From: Flavobacteriaceae bacterium
Lineage (GTDB): Bacteria; Bacteroidota; Bacteroidia; Flavobacteriales; Flavobacteriaceae
Reading direction: 5' to 3'
Assembly: GCA_029252265.1 (NCBI GenBank)
Contig: JAQXBT010000026.1
Location: 1 to 33,915 of the forward strand
Length of the DNA stretch: 33,915 nucleotides
Below, in pieces: positions 27,120-33,915 of this stretch. The notes beneath the pieces are model-generated. The model was not told the origin of the DNA. It did no database searches and saw only the letters and a list, made by a program, of their open reading frames with translations. Each line of letters starts with the position of its first letter. The first letter of the stretch is position 1. The position numbers and the translations under genes were made by a program.

Positions 27120-28601
27120 TTAATCTAATAAAAAGGTGGTACCGTCCTTGCCGTCTTTTAATTGAATTCCTATAGTTAGTAACTCATCTCTTATTGAATC
27201 AGACAGCGCAAAGTTTTTTTGAGATCTTGCGTCGTTTCGCATTCTGATGAGTAATTCTACAGTCTCTCCCAGTTTTTGATCTTGATTGTTAGAAGTCACA
27301 TTTTTAAGCCCTAAAATATCAAATACAAACTGATGCATCACTTCGGTTAAGTCTCCTAAGTCTGAAGCGTTAATATGTGCTTTTCCATCCTTAATTTGGT
27401 TGATATATTTAACAGCACTAAACAATTCTGCAATTAGAATAGGCGTATTAAAATCATCATTCATGGCCGTATAACAATTCGATTTCCAAGTTGCGACATC
27501 AAAGTCATTGGCATCTGAAGTGGCTTCGATTTTGTCTAAAGTTGAGACCGCTTCCATGAGTTTTAAAAACCCTTTTTCGGAAGCTAATAGCGCATCGTTA
27601 CTAAAATCTAGGATGCTACGGTAGTGTGCTTGCATCATGAAAAAACGAACCACCGATGGTGAAAAGCCTTTGGATAATTTGTTTGTATTACCGCTTAAAA
27701 TTTCAGCAGGTAAAATATTGTTTCCTGTTGATTTTGCCATTTTTTGGCCATTGAGCGTCAGCATGTTGGCATGCATCCAGTAATTCACTGGCGTATGACT
27801 GTGCCATGCTTTTGCTTGGGCAATTTCACATTCGTGATGTGGAAATTTTAAATCCATTCCACCACCATGAATATCAAAATGCTCTCCTAGGTATTTTGTA
27901 CTCATCGCCGTACATTCTAAATGCCAACCAGGAAACCCATCACTCCAAGGGGAAGGCCAGCGCATGATGTGTTGTGGTTCTGCTTTTTTCCAAAGTGCAA
28001 AATCTTGAGGGTTTTTCTTATCGGTTTGCCCGTCTAAAACGCGAGTGTTATGTATGAGGTCTTCAATTTTTCGACCACTTAAAATTCCATAATGATGGGA
28101 TTCATTATATTTTAAAACATCAAAATAAATAGATCCATTCGCTTCGTAAGCAAAGCCTTTTTCTAGAATTGATTTGATGATTTCTATTTGTTCTACAATA
28201 TGACCAGTCGCTGTAGGTTCAATGCTTGGGGGTAAAAAATTAAAGGTATTTAAAATGGTATGAAAATCAACGGTATAGCGTTGCACGACTTCCATGGGTT
28301 CAATTTGTTCTAAACGTGCTTTTTTTGCAATGCGATCTTCGCCTTGATCGGCATCATTTTCTAAGTGCCCAGCATCGGTAATATTGCGGACATAGCGCAC
28401 TTTATAATTGAGATGTTTAAAATATCTAAAAATCATATCAAAGGACATGAATGTACGGACATTTCCAAGATGAACGTTGCTATACACTGTAGGGCCGCAA
28501 ACATACATGCCAATCGCCCCTTCATTGATTGGTTCAAAAATTTCTTTTTTACCAGATAATGAATTGTAAATATGAAGTGTGTTTGTCGTGTATTTGCTCA
28601 T
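27120..28601 (-). CDS. cysS: CysS, cysteinyl-tRNA synthetase
   Basis: Class I aminoacyl-tRNA synthetase of 493 residues that charges tRNA-Cys. The zinc ligand Cys35 is in [11 protein letters not shown], the HIGH-type motif is HLGN (44-47), the second zinc region is [10 protein letters not shown] with [13 protein letters not shown], and the KMSKS motif is KMAKS (287-291). The C-terminal DALR-type anticodon-binding region is complete. It begins 11 bases after the folE stop and ends five bases before yidD, so the run is likely one transcript from the folE promoter. Confidence 0.97.
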   Translation of the reverse strand: MSKYTTNTLHIYNSLSGKKEIFEPINEGAIGMYVCGPTVYSNVHLGNVRTFMSFDMIFRYFKHLNYKVRYVRNITDAGHLENDADQGEDRIAKKARLEQIEPMEVVQRYTVDFHTILNTFNFLPPSIEPTATGHIVEQIEIIKSILEKGFAYEANGSIYFDVLKYNESHHYGILSGRKIEDLIHNTRVLDGQTDKKNPQDFALWKKAEPQHIMRWPSPWSDGFPGWHLECTAMSTKYLGEHFDIHGGGMDLKFPHHECEIAQAKAWHSHTPVNYWMHANMLTLNGQKMAKSTGNNILPAEILSGNTNKLSKGFSPSVVRFFMMQAHYRSILDFSNDALLASEKGFLKLMEAVSTLDKIEATSDANDFDVATWKSNCYTAMNDDFNTPILIAELFSAVKYINQIKDGKAHINASDLGDLTEVMHQFVFDILGLKNVTSNNQDQKLGETVELLIRMRNDARSQKNFALSDSIRDELLTIGIQLKDGKDGTTFLLD

Positions 28602-28612
28602 AATTTAGAGGA

Positions 28613-29290
28613 TTAAAATTTGGTCTCTAATTGTATGTAGTTCAAGAACTCTCTTTTGGTTTCTTTGTCTTTAAATTTCCCGCCAAATTCACTCGTAACG
28701 GTACTACTTTCAATATCTCTAATCCCTCTAGAATTAACACATAAATGTTTGGCATCTATAACACAAGCGACATCATCTGTATTTAATACGTTTTGAAGTT
28801 CTTTAACAATTTGAATGGTAAGACGTTCTTGAACTTGGGGACGTTTAGAAAAGTGATCCACAATCCGGTTCATTTTTGAAAGTCCAACGACCGTTCCATT
28901 TGAGATGTAAGCAACATGCGCTCTTCCAACAATTGGAAGAAAATGGTGTTCACAAGTAGAGTAGAGTGTAATGTTTTTTTCTACCAACATCTCTCCGTAC
29001 TGATACTTGTTTTCGAAAGTGGACGCTTTCGGTTTTTTTGTAGGATCTAAGCCGCCAAAAATTTCATTGACAAACATCTTTGCAACACGGTTGGGAGTTC
29101 CTTTTAAGCTGTCGTCATTCAAATCTAAGCCCAAAGTTTCCATGATGTGCTGTACATCGTCTTTGATAATGTTTATTTTTTCGTCTGCACTTAATGTAAA
29201 TGCGTCAGATCGCATCGGAGTTTCTGTGGAGGTTCCGATATGATTGTCACCAATAGTATCAAGTTTTTCAGCATTGTTTTTCAGTCCCAT
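28613..29290 (-). CDS. folE: FolE, GTP cyclohydrolase I
   Basis: Cytoplasmic enzyme of 225 residues that makes 7,8-dihydroneopterin triphosphate from GTP, entering tetrahydrofolate synthesis and the pterin branch used by QueE. Conserved blocks are TPNRVAKMF, the zinc-binding STCEHHFLPIVGRAHVAYI, KMNRIVDHFSKRPQVQERLT and the second zinc Cys in HLCVNSRGI. The frame opens at 29332, but that codon overlaps the -7 element TATCTTTG (29337-29330) and would precede the predicted transcript start. The ATG at 29290 is therefore chosen. It leads the folE, cysS, yidD, lgt run. Confidence 0.95.
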   Translation of the reverse strand: MGLKNNAEKLDTIGDNHIGTSTETPMRSDAFTLSADEKINIIKDDVQHIMETLGLDLNDDSLKGTPNRVAKMFVNEIFGGLDPTKKPKASTFENKYQYGEMLVEKNITLYSTCEHHFLPIVGRAHVAYISNGTVVGLSKMNRIVDHFSKRPQVQERLTIQIVKELQNVLNTDDVACVIDAKHLCVNSRGIRDIESSTVTSEFGGKFKDKETKREFLNYIQLETKF

Positions 29291-29329
29291 TCGAAATTTG
29301 TAATATAGTTTTTCATTGTTATATGGTGA

Positions 29330-29337
29330 CAAAGATA
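29330..29337 (-). promoter_or_regulatory. -7 element for folE
   Basis: Minus-strand TATCTTTG, an exact TAnnTTTG, 40 bases before the chosen folE start. No clear TTG at -33. The remaining gap up to 29451 holds nothing else I can identify. Confidence 0.5.
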
Positions 29338-29451
29338 ATTAAATTCAGTGTTAGGCACTTTTAATTTTAGATTAATAATTTCTTTTTTATTAAATAGAAT
29401 GGCATCTCAAACGGCAATCAAGTAGATTTGAAACAGGGGGGTAATTAAAAT

Positions 29452-29485
29452 AAAACAACCCATCGCTATTAGGATGGGTTGTTTT
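29452..29485 (-). terminator. Strong intrinsic terminator after the FadL-type gene
   Basis: AAAACAACCCATC pairs over 13 positions with GATGGGTTGTTTT around an eight-base loop. On the minus strand it is followed by a T-rich run. It ends the lipoprotein/FadL operon 18 bases after its stop. Confidence 0.88.
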
Positions 29486-29503
29486 GAATAGAGAGTAGAT
29501 TTC

Positions 29504-31015
29504 TTATAAATTCATACTTAATGTAATTGAAACATTGGTGTTGGTAGCGTTGATCTGAGCAGCACCTAGTGTACCGGCATTATATAATTGATAATCAGTT
29601 TCTCTTTTAGAGTTTTCATACGCAAGGTCTAATCGAGTGTTTCCAAAATTATAACCTAGCCCAAGCGAAAACCCTTTTAAATCGCCATAAACAGAAGTAT
29701 CTGAATACGGACTTTGTTCTATTTTATACCCCCCTCGAAAGCTGTATTTTTGATGTCTTAATTCGCCACCAATTCTAAACGTATCAGCCGCTTTTAGAGA
29801 GTTGCTAATCAATGTGTTTTGCTGAGAGAATCCAATTTCGCTTTCTGGTTTAAATTTGGTTTTACTGTAGTCTTTTCTAGAATAATCAATGCTGATGAGC
29901 CCCGTTTCTCCAATAATATAGGCGGCACTTCCTGTGATTTTAGCGGGTGTTTGGATTTTATAATCTTCAAATAAATTTATAACATTGGGGTTAACCACGG
30001 TGCGAGTGTTCTCAGTATCGTTTACAGTAGAAATATACTGATTTGTTTCATCTCTTAATGTAATCCAAGTAGGGCTGTCATAAGTCAGGCCAACTCTAAA
30101 AGCATCATTCAGCTTGAATATAGTTCCTAGTTGCAACGAAAAGCCCTCTCCAGTTGTGAGCAGGTTGTTTTCAAAGTCAACTTGATTTGTTGTTGATCCC
30201 TCATTGGAGTTTTCTTCATAGAGGTAGGTACTTCGTTCATAATCAACAAAATGAGAATTTAAGGTCATTCCAAAATAGATGTTTTTGTCATACTGAAATC
30301 CAGCATTTACAGAAAATTTACCATTATAGCCTGTGGAACTGTAATAGTATTCCTGATCGAAATTTCCAGAGGCAATGTTGGAGGTGTAAACCGTATTATC
30401 ATCATTTTCAGATCCGGGTTCTAAAATATAACTTTCGTATCCTAAATAAGCTTGCTGAAATCGGGAACCATAACCGGAGCCAATGTTACTATAAGCATCT
30501 GAAATAGACTCACCAGGGTATGGAGAAATTTCATCAAGTCTGAGTCCGTTGGCGTATTCGGTAAAATAACTGCCAATAGAGTTAGAAGATGCACCTGCTG
30601 CTAAAAAGTTATTGTTGTAATTGTCCAGTTGCTCGTAAAAGACACTTAATACAAATTTATTCCACAAGGAAGCCATGTCTTTGTTTTTAAAAACAAACGC
30701 TGCTCCAATTTGATTCAAATCAAAGTTGTCTTTATTTTCTTTGGTACTGCTACCGCTATAGCCAACGTCATTTGAAACACTGTTGTTTGAGAGGGATAAA
30801 GAGCCGTGACTGAGATTAAAAAGTGCAGATCCAGCGGGGTTAACACTAACTCCCGACATGTCACCGCCGAGGGCACCAAAGGCACCACTCATGGCTTTAA
30901 AACGCGCAGTCCCTTGTGTGTTGTCCGTTGAATAACGCAACGCATCTGAAATATCTTGACCATAGGAGGCTGTGAGGGAAATGATTCCCGTGAGTGCTAA
31001 AATTATTTTTTTCAT
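29504..31015 (-). CDS. OmpP1/FadL/TodX-family outer-membrane transport protein
   Basis: Predicted outer-membrane beta-barrel of 503 residues with a signal peptide ending near ASYGQ. The region after it, DALRYSTDNTQGTARFKAMSG followed by GALGGDMSGVSVNPAGSALF, is the FadL N-terminal hatch signature with its conserved NPAG. The C-terminus ends in SITLSMNL, a terminal barrel strand. Family members pass hydrophobic compounds such as long-chain fatty acids; the substrate here is unknown. Related genes in this group are often labelled hemin receptor without support. It starts 23 bases after the low-complexity lipoprotein gene and is probably co-transcribed with it. Confidence 0.88.
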   Translation of the reverse strand: MKKIILALTGIISLTASYGQDISDALRYSTDNTQGTARFKAMSGAFGALGGDMSGVSVNPAGSALFNLSHGSLSLSNNSVSNDVGYSGSSTKENKDNFDLNQIGAAFVFKNKDMASLWNKFVLSVFYEQLDNYNNNFLAAGASSNSIGSYFTEYANGLRLDEISPYPGESISDAYSNIGSGYGSRFQQAYLGYESYILEPGSENDDNTVYTSNIASGNFDQEYYYSSTGYNGKFSVNAGFQYDKNIYFGMTLNSHFVDYERSTYLYEENSNEGSTTNQVDFENNLLTTGEGFSLQLGTIFKLNDAFRVGLTYDSPTWITLRDETNQYISTVNDTENTRTVVNPNVINLFEDYKIQTPAKITGSAAYIIGETGLISIDYSRKDYSKTKFKPESEIGFSQQNTLISNSLKAADTFRIGGELRHQKYSFRGGYKIEQSPYSDTSVYGDLKGFSLGLGYNFGNTRLDLAYENSKRETDYQLYNAGTLGAAQINATNTNVSITLSMNL

Positions 31016-31038
31016 TGTATTTTTTTAAGGTAAATCTA

Positions 31039-32082
31039 CTAATTTCGTCGTCGACTACTTGAACTTCTAGAACTACTTCTTGAAGGTGAGCTTGAGCTTC
31101 TAGATGTAGAGCTAGAACGTCTACTTCGGGTTGTGGTTGTTCTTGGACTTGAAGTCGAAGTGCTTCTTTGTCGTGTGGTTGTCGATCTAGTAGTTGTATT
31201 AGATTGTGTTGGACGTGTTGTACGCGTTCTTGTGGTGGTTTTTGACGACTGTGTGGGACGGCTTGTGCGTGTTCGAGTCTCTGTAGCTGATTGCGTTGGA
31301 CGGCTTGTGCGAACGGCAGATCGCGATCGAGTCTCTGTTGTCGATTTTGTTGGGCGGTTTGAGCGAACAGTGGATCGTGTTCTTGAGCTAGTAGAACGTA
31401 CTCGAGCGGTTGTGTTCAAGGCACTTCGGCTGCTCAAATTAGTATTTCTTGAAGTGCTATACGTTCTGCGTCCGTTTATGTAGGCGACTGATCGCCCTCT
31501 GTAATTATTGTAGCCATAGTTATTGTAGCCGTAGCCATAGTTGTTATACCCATAACCATAGCCATAGTTGTTGTAACCGAAATTGTTATACCCATAACCA
31601 AAATAGGGATTCCACCATGGATTATATCTAGAGTTCCCCCAGCTATTCCATCCTAATGACCACCCATTGTTCCAGCCCCAATAGCTGTTATAAGGGTTTC
31701 CCCATCCATAGTTATAATAAGGACTGTTGTCATAGATATTGATCGTAACTCCGCTGTCATTGTTTTGCCCCCAGCCTGCGTAATTAGTTGAGTTTGTAGC
31801 ATCTTCTTGATAATTTCCTTCATAGGCCTCAACATCTGTAAAAACAGCGTTATCTTCTTCCACTTGAAGCGATTTTTCTTTAAAATAATTTTTATAATAA
31901 TTAGAGGAATTAGAGGTGTTTTCAGAAGTCTCATTAGTTTGTACTTTAGGTTCAGAATCAGAATAAATTCCATCTTCATAGGTTCCCGCATACTGGAAAG
32001 ATCCACAAGACGTAAAACTTAAAAGAACTCCAACTACAAATACGGGTGCCCATTGTTTCTTTAAGTAAGTAATAAATTTCAT
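31039..32082 (-). CDS. Putative surface lipoprotein with Tyr/Asn/Gly-rich and Arg/Ser/Thr-rich regions
   Basis: A protein of 347 residues in four blocks. Residues 1-26 form a signal with a lipobox-like end FTSC (Cys26). Residues 27-100 are acidic. Residues 101-196 are rich in Tyr, Asn, Gly and Trp, with repeats of YNNYGYG type. Residues 200-347 consist mainly of Ser, Thr and Arg: about 33 Arg and two Lys against two Glu by my count, with four RPTQS/RPTKS units and an RS-rich end. No enzymatic motif is present. It resembles low-complexity adhesive or self-assembling proteins, but no function is established. It has a candidate promoter and leads into the FadL-type gene. Confidence 0.8.
   Translation of the reverse strand: MKFITYLKKQWAPVFVVGVLLSFTSCGSFQYAGTYEDGIYSDSEPKVQTNETSENTSNSSNYYKNYFKEKSLQVEEDNAVFTDVEAYEGNYQEDATNSTNYAGWGQNNDSGVTINIYDNSPYYNYGWGNPYNSYWGWNNGWSLGWNSWGNSRYNPWWNPYFGYGYNNFGYNNYGYGYGYNNYGYGYNNYGYNNYRGRSVAYINGRRTYSTSRNTNLSSRSALNTTARVRSTSSRTRSTVRSNRPTKSTTETRSRSAVRTSRPTQSATETRTRTSRPTQSSKTTTRTRTTRPTQSNTTTRSTTTRQRSTSTSSPRTTTTRSRRSSSTSRSSSSPSRSSSRSSSSRRRN
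31174..31356 (-). repeat. Tandem repeats coding RPTQS-type units
   Basis: Residues 243-303 of the lipoprotein hold four units starting RPTKS, RPTQS, RPTQS, RPTQS, of 18, 14, 15 and 14 residues. The units share codons, suggesting duplication by slippage or recombination within the gene. Confidence 0.75.
31501..31608 (-). repeat. Degenerate tandem repeats coding YNNYGYG units
   Basis: Residues 159-194 of the lipoprotein repeat FGYGYNN, YNNYGYG and similar units. The DNA shows matching TAC/GGC/AAC-type periodic codons, so unit number may vary between strains. Confidence 0.75.
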
Positions 32083-32100
32083 AAGAGTTTAAATTAAATT

Positions 32101-32128
32101 GTTGAACGTCACAAAAATACTTAGTTTT
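32101..32128 (+). promoter_or_regulatory. Promoter for proS
   Basis: TTG (32101-32103), 17 bases, TAGTTTTG (32121-32128), exact TAnnTTTG. The leader to ATG 32184 is about 50 bases. Confidence 0.55.
32111..32118 (-). promoter_or_regulatory. -7 element for the lipoprotein/FadL operon
   Basis: Minus-strand TATTTTTG, exact TAnnTTTG, 28 bases before the lipoprotein start. It lies inside the -33/-7 span of the opposing proS promoter. Confidence 0.5.
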
Positions 32129-32183
32129 GTCAAACTAATTAGATAAAGCATTAACTACAATAGTTGTGCCAAATTACGACAAT

Positions 32184-33662
32184 ATGAGCAAAAACCTTAC
32201 ATCAAGATCTGAAGATTATTCAAAATGGTACAACGAACTTGTTGTTAAAGCTGATTTAGCTGAGAATTCGGCTGTTAGAGGCTGTATGGTGATTAAGCCT
32301 TATGGCTATGCAATTTGGGAAAAAATGCAAGCAGAGTTAGATCGTATGTTTAAGGAGACAGGTCATCAAAACGCTTATTTTCCACTGTTTGTACCCAAAA
32401 GTTTATTTGAAGCTGAAGAAAAAAATGCCGAAGGTTTTGCGAAAGAATGTGCCGTAGTCACACATTATCGCTTACAAAATGATCCCGATAACCCTGGAAA
32501 ACTTCGCGTCGATCCTGAAGCCAAATTAGAAGAAGAGTTGGTCGTTAGACCAACAAGTGAAGCGATTATATGGAACACTTTTAAAGGATGGGTTCAGTCT
32601 TATAGAGATTTACCGCTTTTAATTAACCAGTGGGCCAATGTAGTGCGATGGGAAATGCGAACGCGTTTGTTTTTGAGAACGGCAGAATTTTTATGGCAAG
32701 AAGGGCATACCGCGCATGCCACCAAAAGTGAAGCCATTACTGAAGCCAAATTAATGAATAATATCTATGCCAATTTTGCAGAAAATTTCATGGCCATCCC
32801 TGTTATTCAAGGGGTGAAAACAGAAAGTGAACGTTTTGCTGGTGCCGAAGAAACTTATTGTATTGAAGCCTTAATGCAAGACGGAAAAGCATTGCAGGCT
32901 GGAACGTCTCATTTTTTAGGACAAAATTTCGCCAAAGCATTCGATGTTAAATTTGCTAATAGTGAAGGAAAACAAGACTATGTTTGGGCCACCTCTTGGG
33001 GCGTCTCAACCCGATTGATGGGCGCATTAATTATGACTCATAGTGATGACAAAGGCTTAGTATTGCCTCCAAATTTAGCACCCTACCAAGTCGTCATTGT
33101 TCCGATTTATAGAAATGAAGAGCAATTGGCAGAAATCACAACCCAAGCCGAGGTAATTATGAAATCTCTAAGAGCTCAAAATATTTCGGTAAAATATGAC
33201 CACAGAACCACTCAACGTCCTGGGGCTAAATTTGCACAACACGAATTACAAGGCGTGCCTTTAAGGTTGGCTATTGGGCCAAAAGACTTAGAAAGTGGCA
33301 CTGTGGAGTTGGCGCGAAGAGATACGTTGACAAAACAAGTGGTTGCTTTAGAAAACTTAACAGACACTGTAACGGCTTTAATTGCCGAAATTCAAAGCAG
33401 TTTATTTCAAAAAGCAGTTGATTTTAGAGCAAATCACATTACAAAAGTGGAAACATTTGAAGACTTTAAGACTGTTTTAGAAACCAAAACAGGATTTATA
33501 TTAGCACATTGGGACGGAAGTTCTGAGACGGAAGATAAAATTAAAACCATCACCAAAGCGACAATCCGTTGTATTCCAATAGATTCGGAGCTTGAAACTG
33601 GTGTTTGCGTGTTTTCGGGAAAGCCCTCTAAACAACGTGTTTTATTTGCCAAAGCATATTAA
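32184..33662 (+). CDS. proS: ProS, prolyl-tRNA synthetase
   Basis: Class II aminoacyl-tRNA synthetase of 492 residues that charges tRNA-Pro. It is of the short archaeal/eukaryotic-like type without the editing insertion of E. coli ProS. Visible features are [19 protein letters not shown] at the N-terminus, [15 protein letters not shown], the class II motif 2 region around RWEMRTR and [25 protein letters not shown], and [13 protein letters not shown]. The anticodon-binding domain and C-terminal extension are complete. The frame opens at a GTG at 32166, but the ATG at 32184 is preferred. tRNA-Glu follows 140 bases later. Confidence 0.96.
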   Translation: MSKNLTSRSEDYSKWYNELVVKADLAENSAVRGCMVIKPYGYAIWEKMQAELDRMFKETGHQNAYFPLFVPKSLFEAEEKNAEGFAKECAVVTHYRLQNDPDNPGKLRVDPEAKLEEELVVRPTSEAIIWNTFKGWVQSYRDLPLLINQWANVVRWEMRTRLFLRTAEFLWQEGHTAHATKSEAITEAKLMNNIYANFAENFMAIPVIQGVKTESERFAGAEETYCIEALMQDGKALQAGTSHFLGQNFAKAFDVKFANSEGKQDYVWATSWGVSTRLMGALIMTHSDDKGLVLPPNLAPYQVVIVPIYRNEEQLAEITTQAEVIMKSLRAQNISVKYDHRTTQRPGAKFAQHELQGVPLRLAIGPKDLESGTVELARRDTLTKQVVALENLTDTVTALIAEIQSSLFQKAVDFRANHITKVETFEDFKTVLETKTGFILAHWDGSSETEDKIKTITKATIRCIPIDSELETGVCVFSGKPSKQRVLFAKAY

Positions 33663-33695
33663 ATTTAACTTTTTTCAAAAAAAGTTAGTAAGAAG

Positions 33696-33725
33696 TTGTA
33701 ACATTTAAAAATAGTTGTATTTTTG
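33696..33725 (+). promoter_or_regulatory. Promoter upstream of tRNA-Glu
   Basis: TTG (33696-33698), 19 bases, TATTTTTG (33718-33725): a consensus Bacteroidota promoter. The predicted transcript would start about 70 bases before the tRNA. A second, poorer -7 candidate, TGGTTTTG (33783-33790), lies closer to the tRNA. Confidence 0.65.
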
Positions 33726-33802
33726 CAACCGCATTAGAAATAATGTGTGCTATTTGAAATAAAATCAGATTCAACACTATTGTGGTTTTGATTAATAAAA
33801 AT

Positions 33803-33874
33803 GGCCCGTTCGTCTATCGGCTAGGACGCATGGTTTTCATCCATGTAAGAGGGGTTCGATTCCCCTACGGGCTA
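33803..33874 (+). tRNA. tRNA-Glu (anticodon UUC)
   Basis: A 72-base cloverleaf. The acceptor stem GGCCCGT/ACGGGCT has one terminal G-U pair, the anticodon stem CATGG/CCATG carries loop TTTTCAT with anticodon TTC, and the T arm is AGGGGTTCGATTCCCCT. The discriminator is A and no CCA is encoded. There is no terminator between it and the ATG at 33906. Confidence 0.94.
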
Positions 33875-33905
33875 CAATTATTTAATAATAATAAAATTAA
33901 GAATT

Positions 33906-33915
33906 ATGGCAAATC
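33906..33915 (+). CDS. rpsT: Start of the next gene, probably rpsT (ribosomal protein S20), cut by window edge
   Basis: Only ATG GCA AAT C is present, coding Met-Ala-Asn. Bacteroidota S20 proteins begin MAN and rpsT is often found near proS in Flavobacteriaceae. The call rests on three residues plus context. It begins 31 bases after tRNA-Glu in an A-rich leader with no promoter of its own. Confidence 0.45.

Noticed and set aside
31133-31483. Plus-strand Val/Arg/Leu-rich frame opposite the lipoprotein tail
   Set aside because: Produced by the reverse complement of the Arg/Ser/Thr repeats; no independent evidence.
31174-31608. Regular repeats considered as a CRISPR array
   Set aside because: The repeats are in frame, degenerate, without unique spacers, and fully explained by the coding sequence.
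33667-33686. AACTTTTTTC/AAAAAAAGTT hairpin after proS, considered as a terminator
   Set aside because: The stem is almost all A-T, the loop is tiny and there is no T run after it.

Overview
The window is an AT-rich chromosomal segment of a member of the Bacteroidota, most likely family Flavobacteriaceae. The reasons are the type IX secretion and gliding genes (porV, porU, gldJ), the fused secDF, the M28 peptidase, FadL-like and DUF6588-like families, A-rich translation starts without clear Shine-Dalgarno sequences, and many promoters of the Bacteroidota type (TTG, 19-20 bases, TAnnTTTG). It is almost entirely core genome. I see no insertion sequence, prophage, CRISPR array, defence system or resistance island.

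Layout. 1-4533 (minus): porU and porV, the outer-membrane signal peptidase/attachment pair of the type IX secretion system. 4754-7752 (plus): gldJ, a transcription terminator, then murF. 7783-7857 (minus): tRNA-Val(GAC). 8000-12794 (plus): a YwaF/TMEM164-like membrane protein, an M28 metallopeptidase, a short-chain dehydrogenase, ffh and folD. 12787-15713 (minus): a tight five-gene run (lipoprotein, cupin, alpha/beta hydrolase, rluF, VOC protein) that converges on and overlaps folD. 15902-18379 (plus): queE and asnB. 18638-25753 (plus): gyrB, an outer-membrane protein, mdh and secDF. 25976-29290 (minus): folE, cysS, yidD and lgt. 29504-32082 (minus): a low-complexity lipoprotein and a FadL-type channel. 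32184-33915 (plus): proS, tRNA-Glu(UUC) and the first codons of a gene that is probably rpsT.

Functional themes. Protein export and envelope assembly recur: SRP GTPase (ffh), SecDF, YidD, Lgt, lipoproteins and the type IX components, together with MurF for the cell wall. The rest is central metabolism and information processing: folate (folD, folE), queuosine (queE), asparagine, malate, DNA gyrase, two aminoacyl-tRNA synthetases, an rRNA pseudouridine synthase and two tRNAs.

I did not find a convincing new multi-gene system. The points most worth a second look are the surface lipoprotein with a Tyr/Asn/Gly block and an Arg/Ser/Thr tail (31039-32082), a strand-asymmetric hairpin at 25919-25972, a half-site array over the queE promoter, a terminator just upstream of murF, a separate porV promoter inside the end of porU, and a tRNA-Glu that seems to share its transcript with the next gene. 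Several start codons were moved downstream of the longest open frame; each entry gives the reason.
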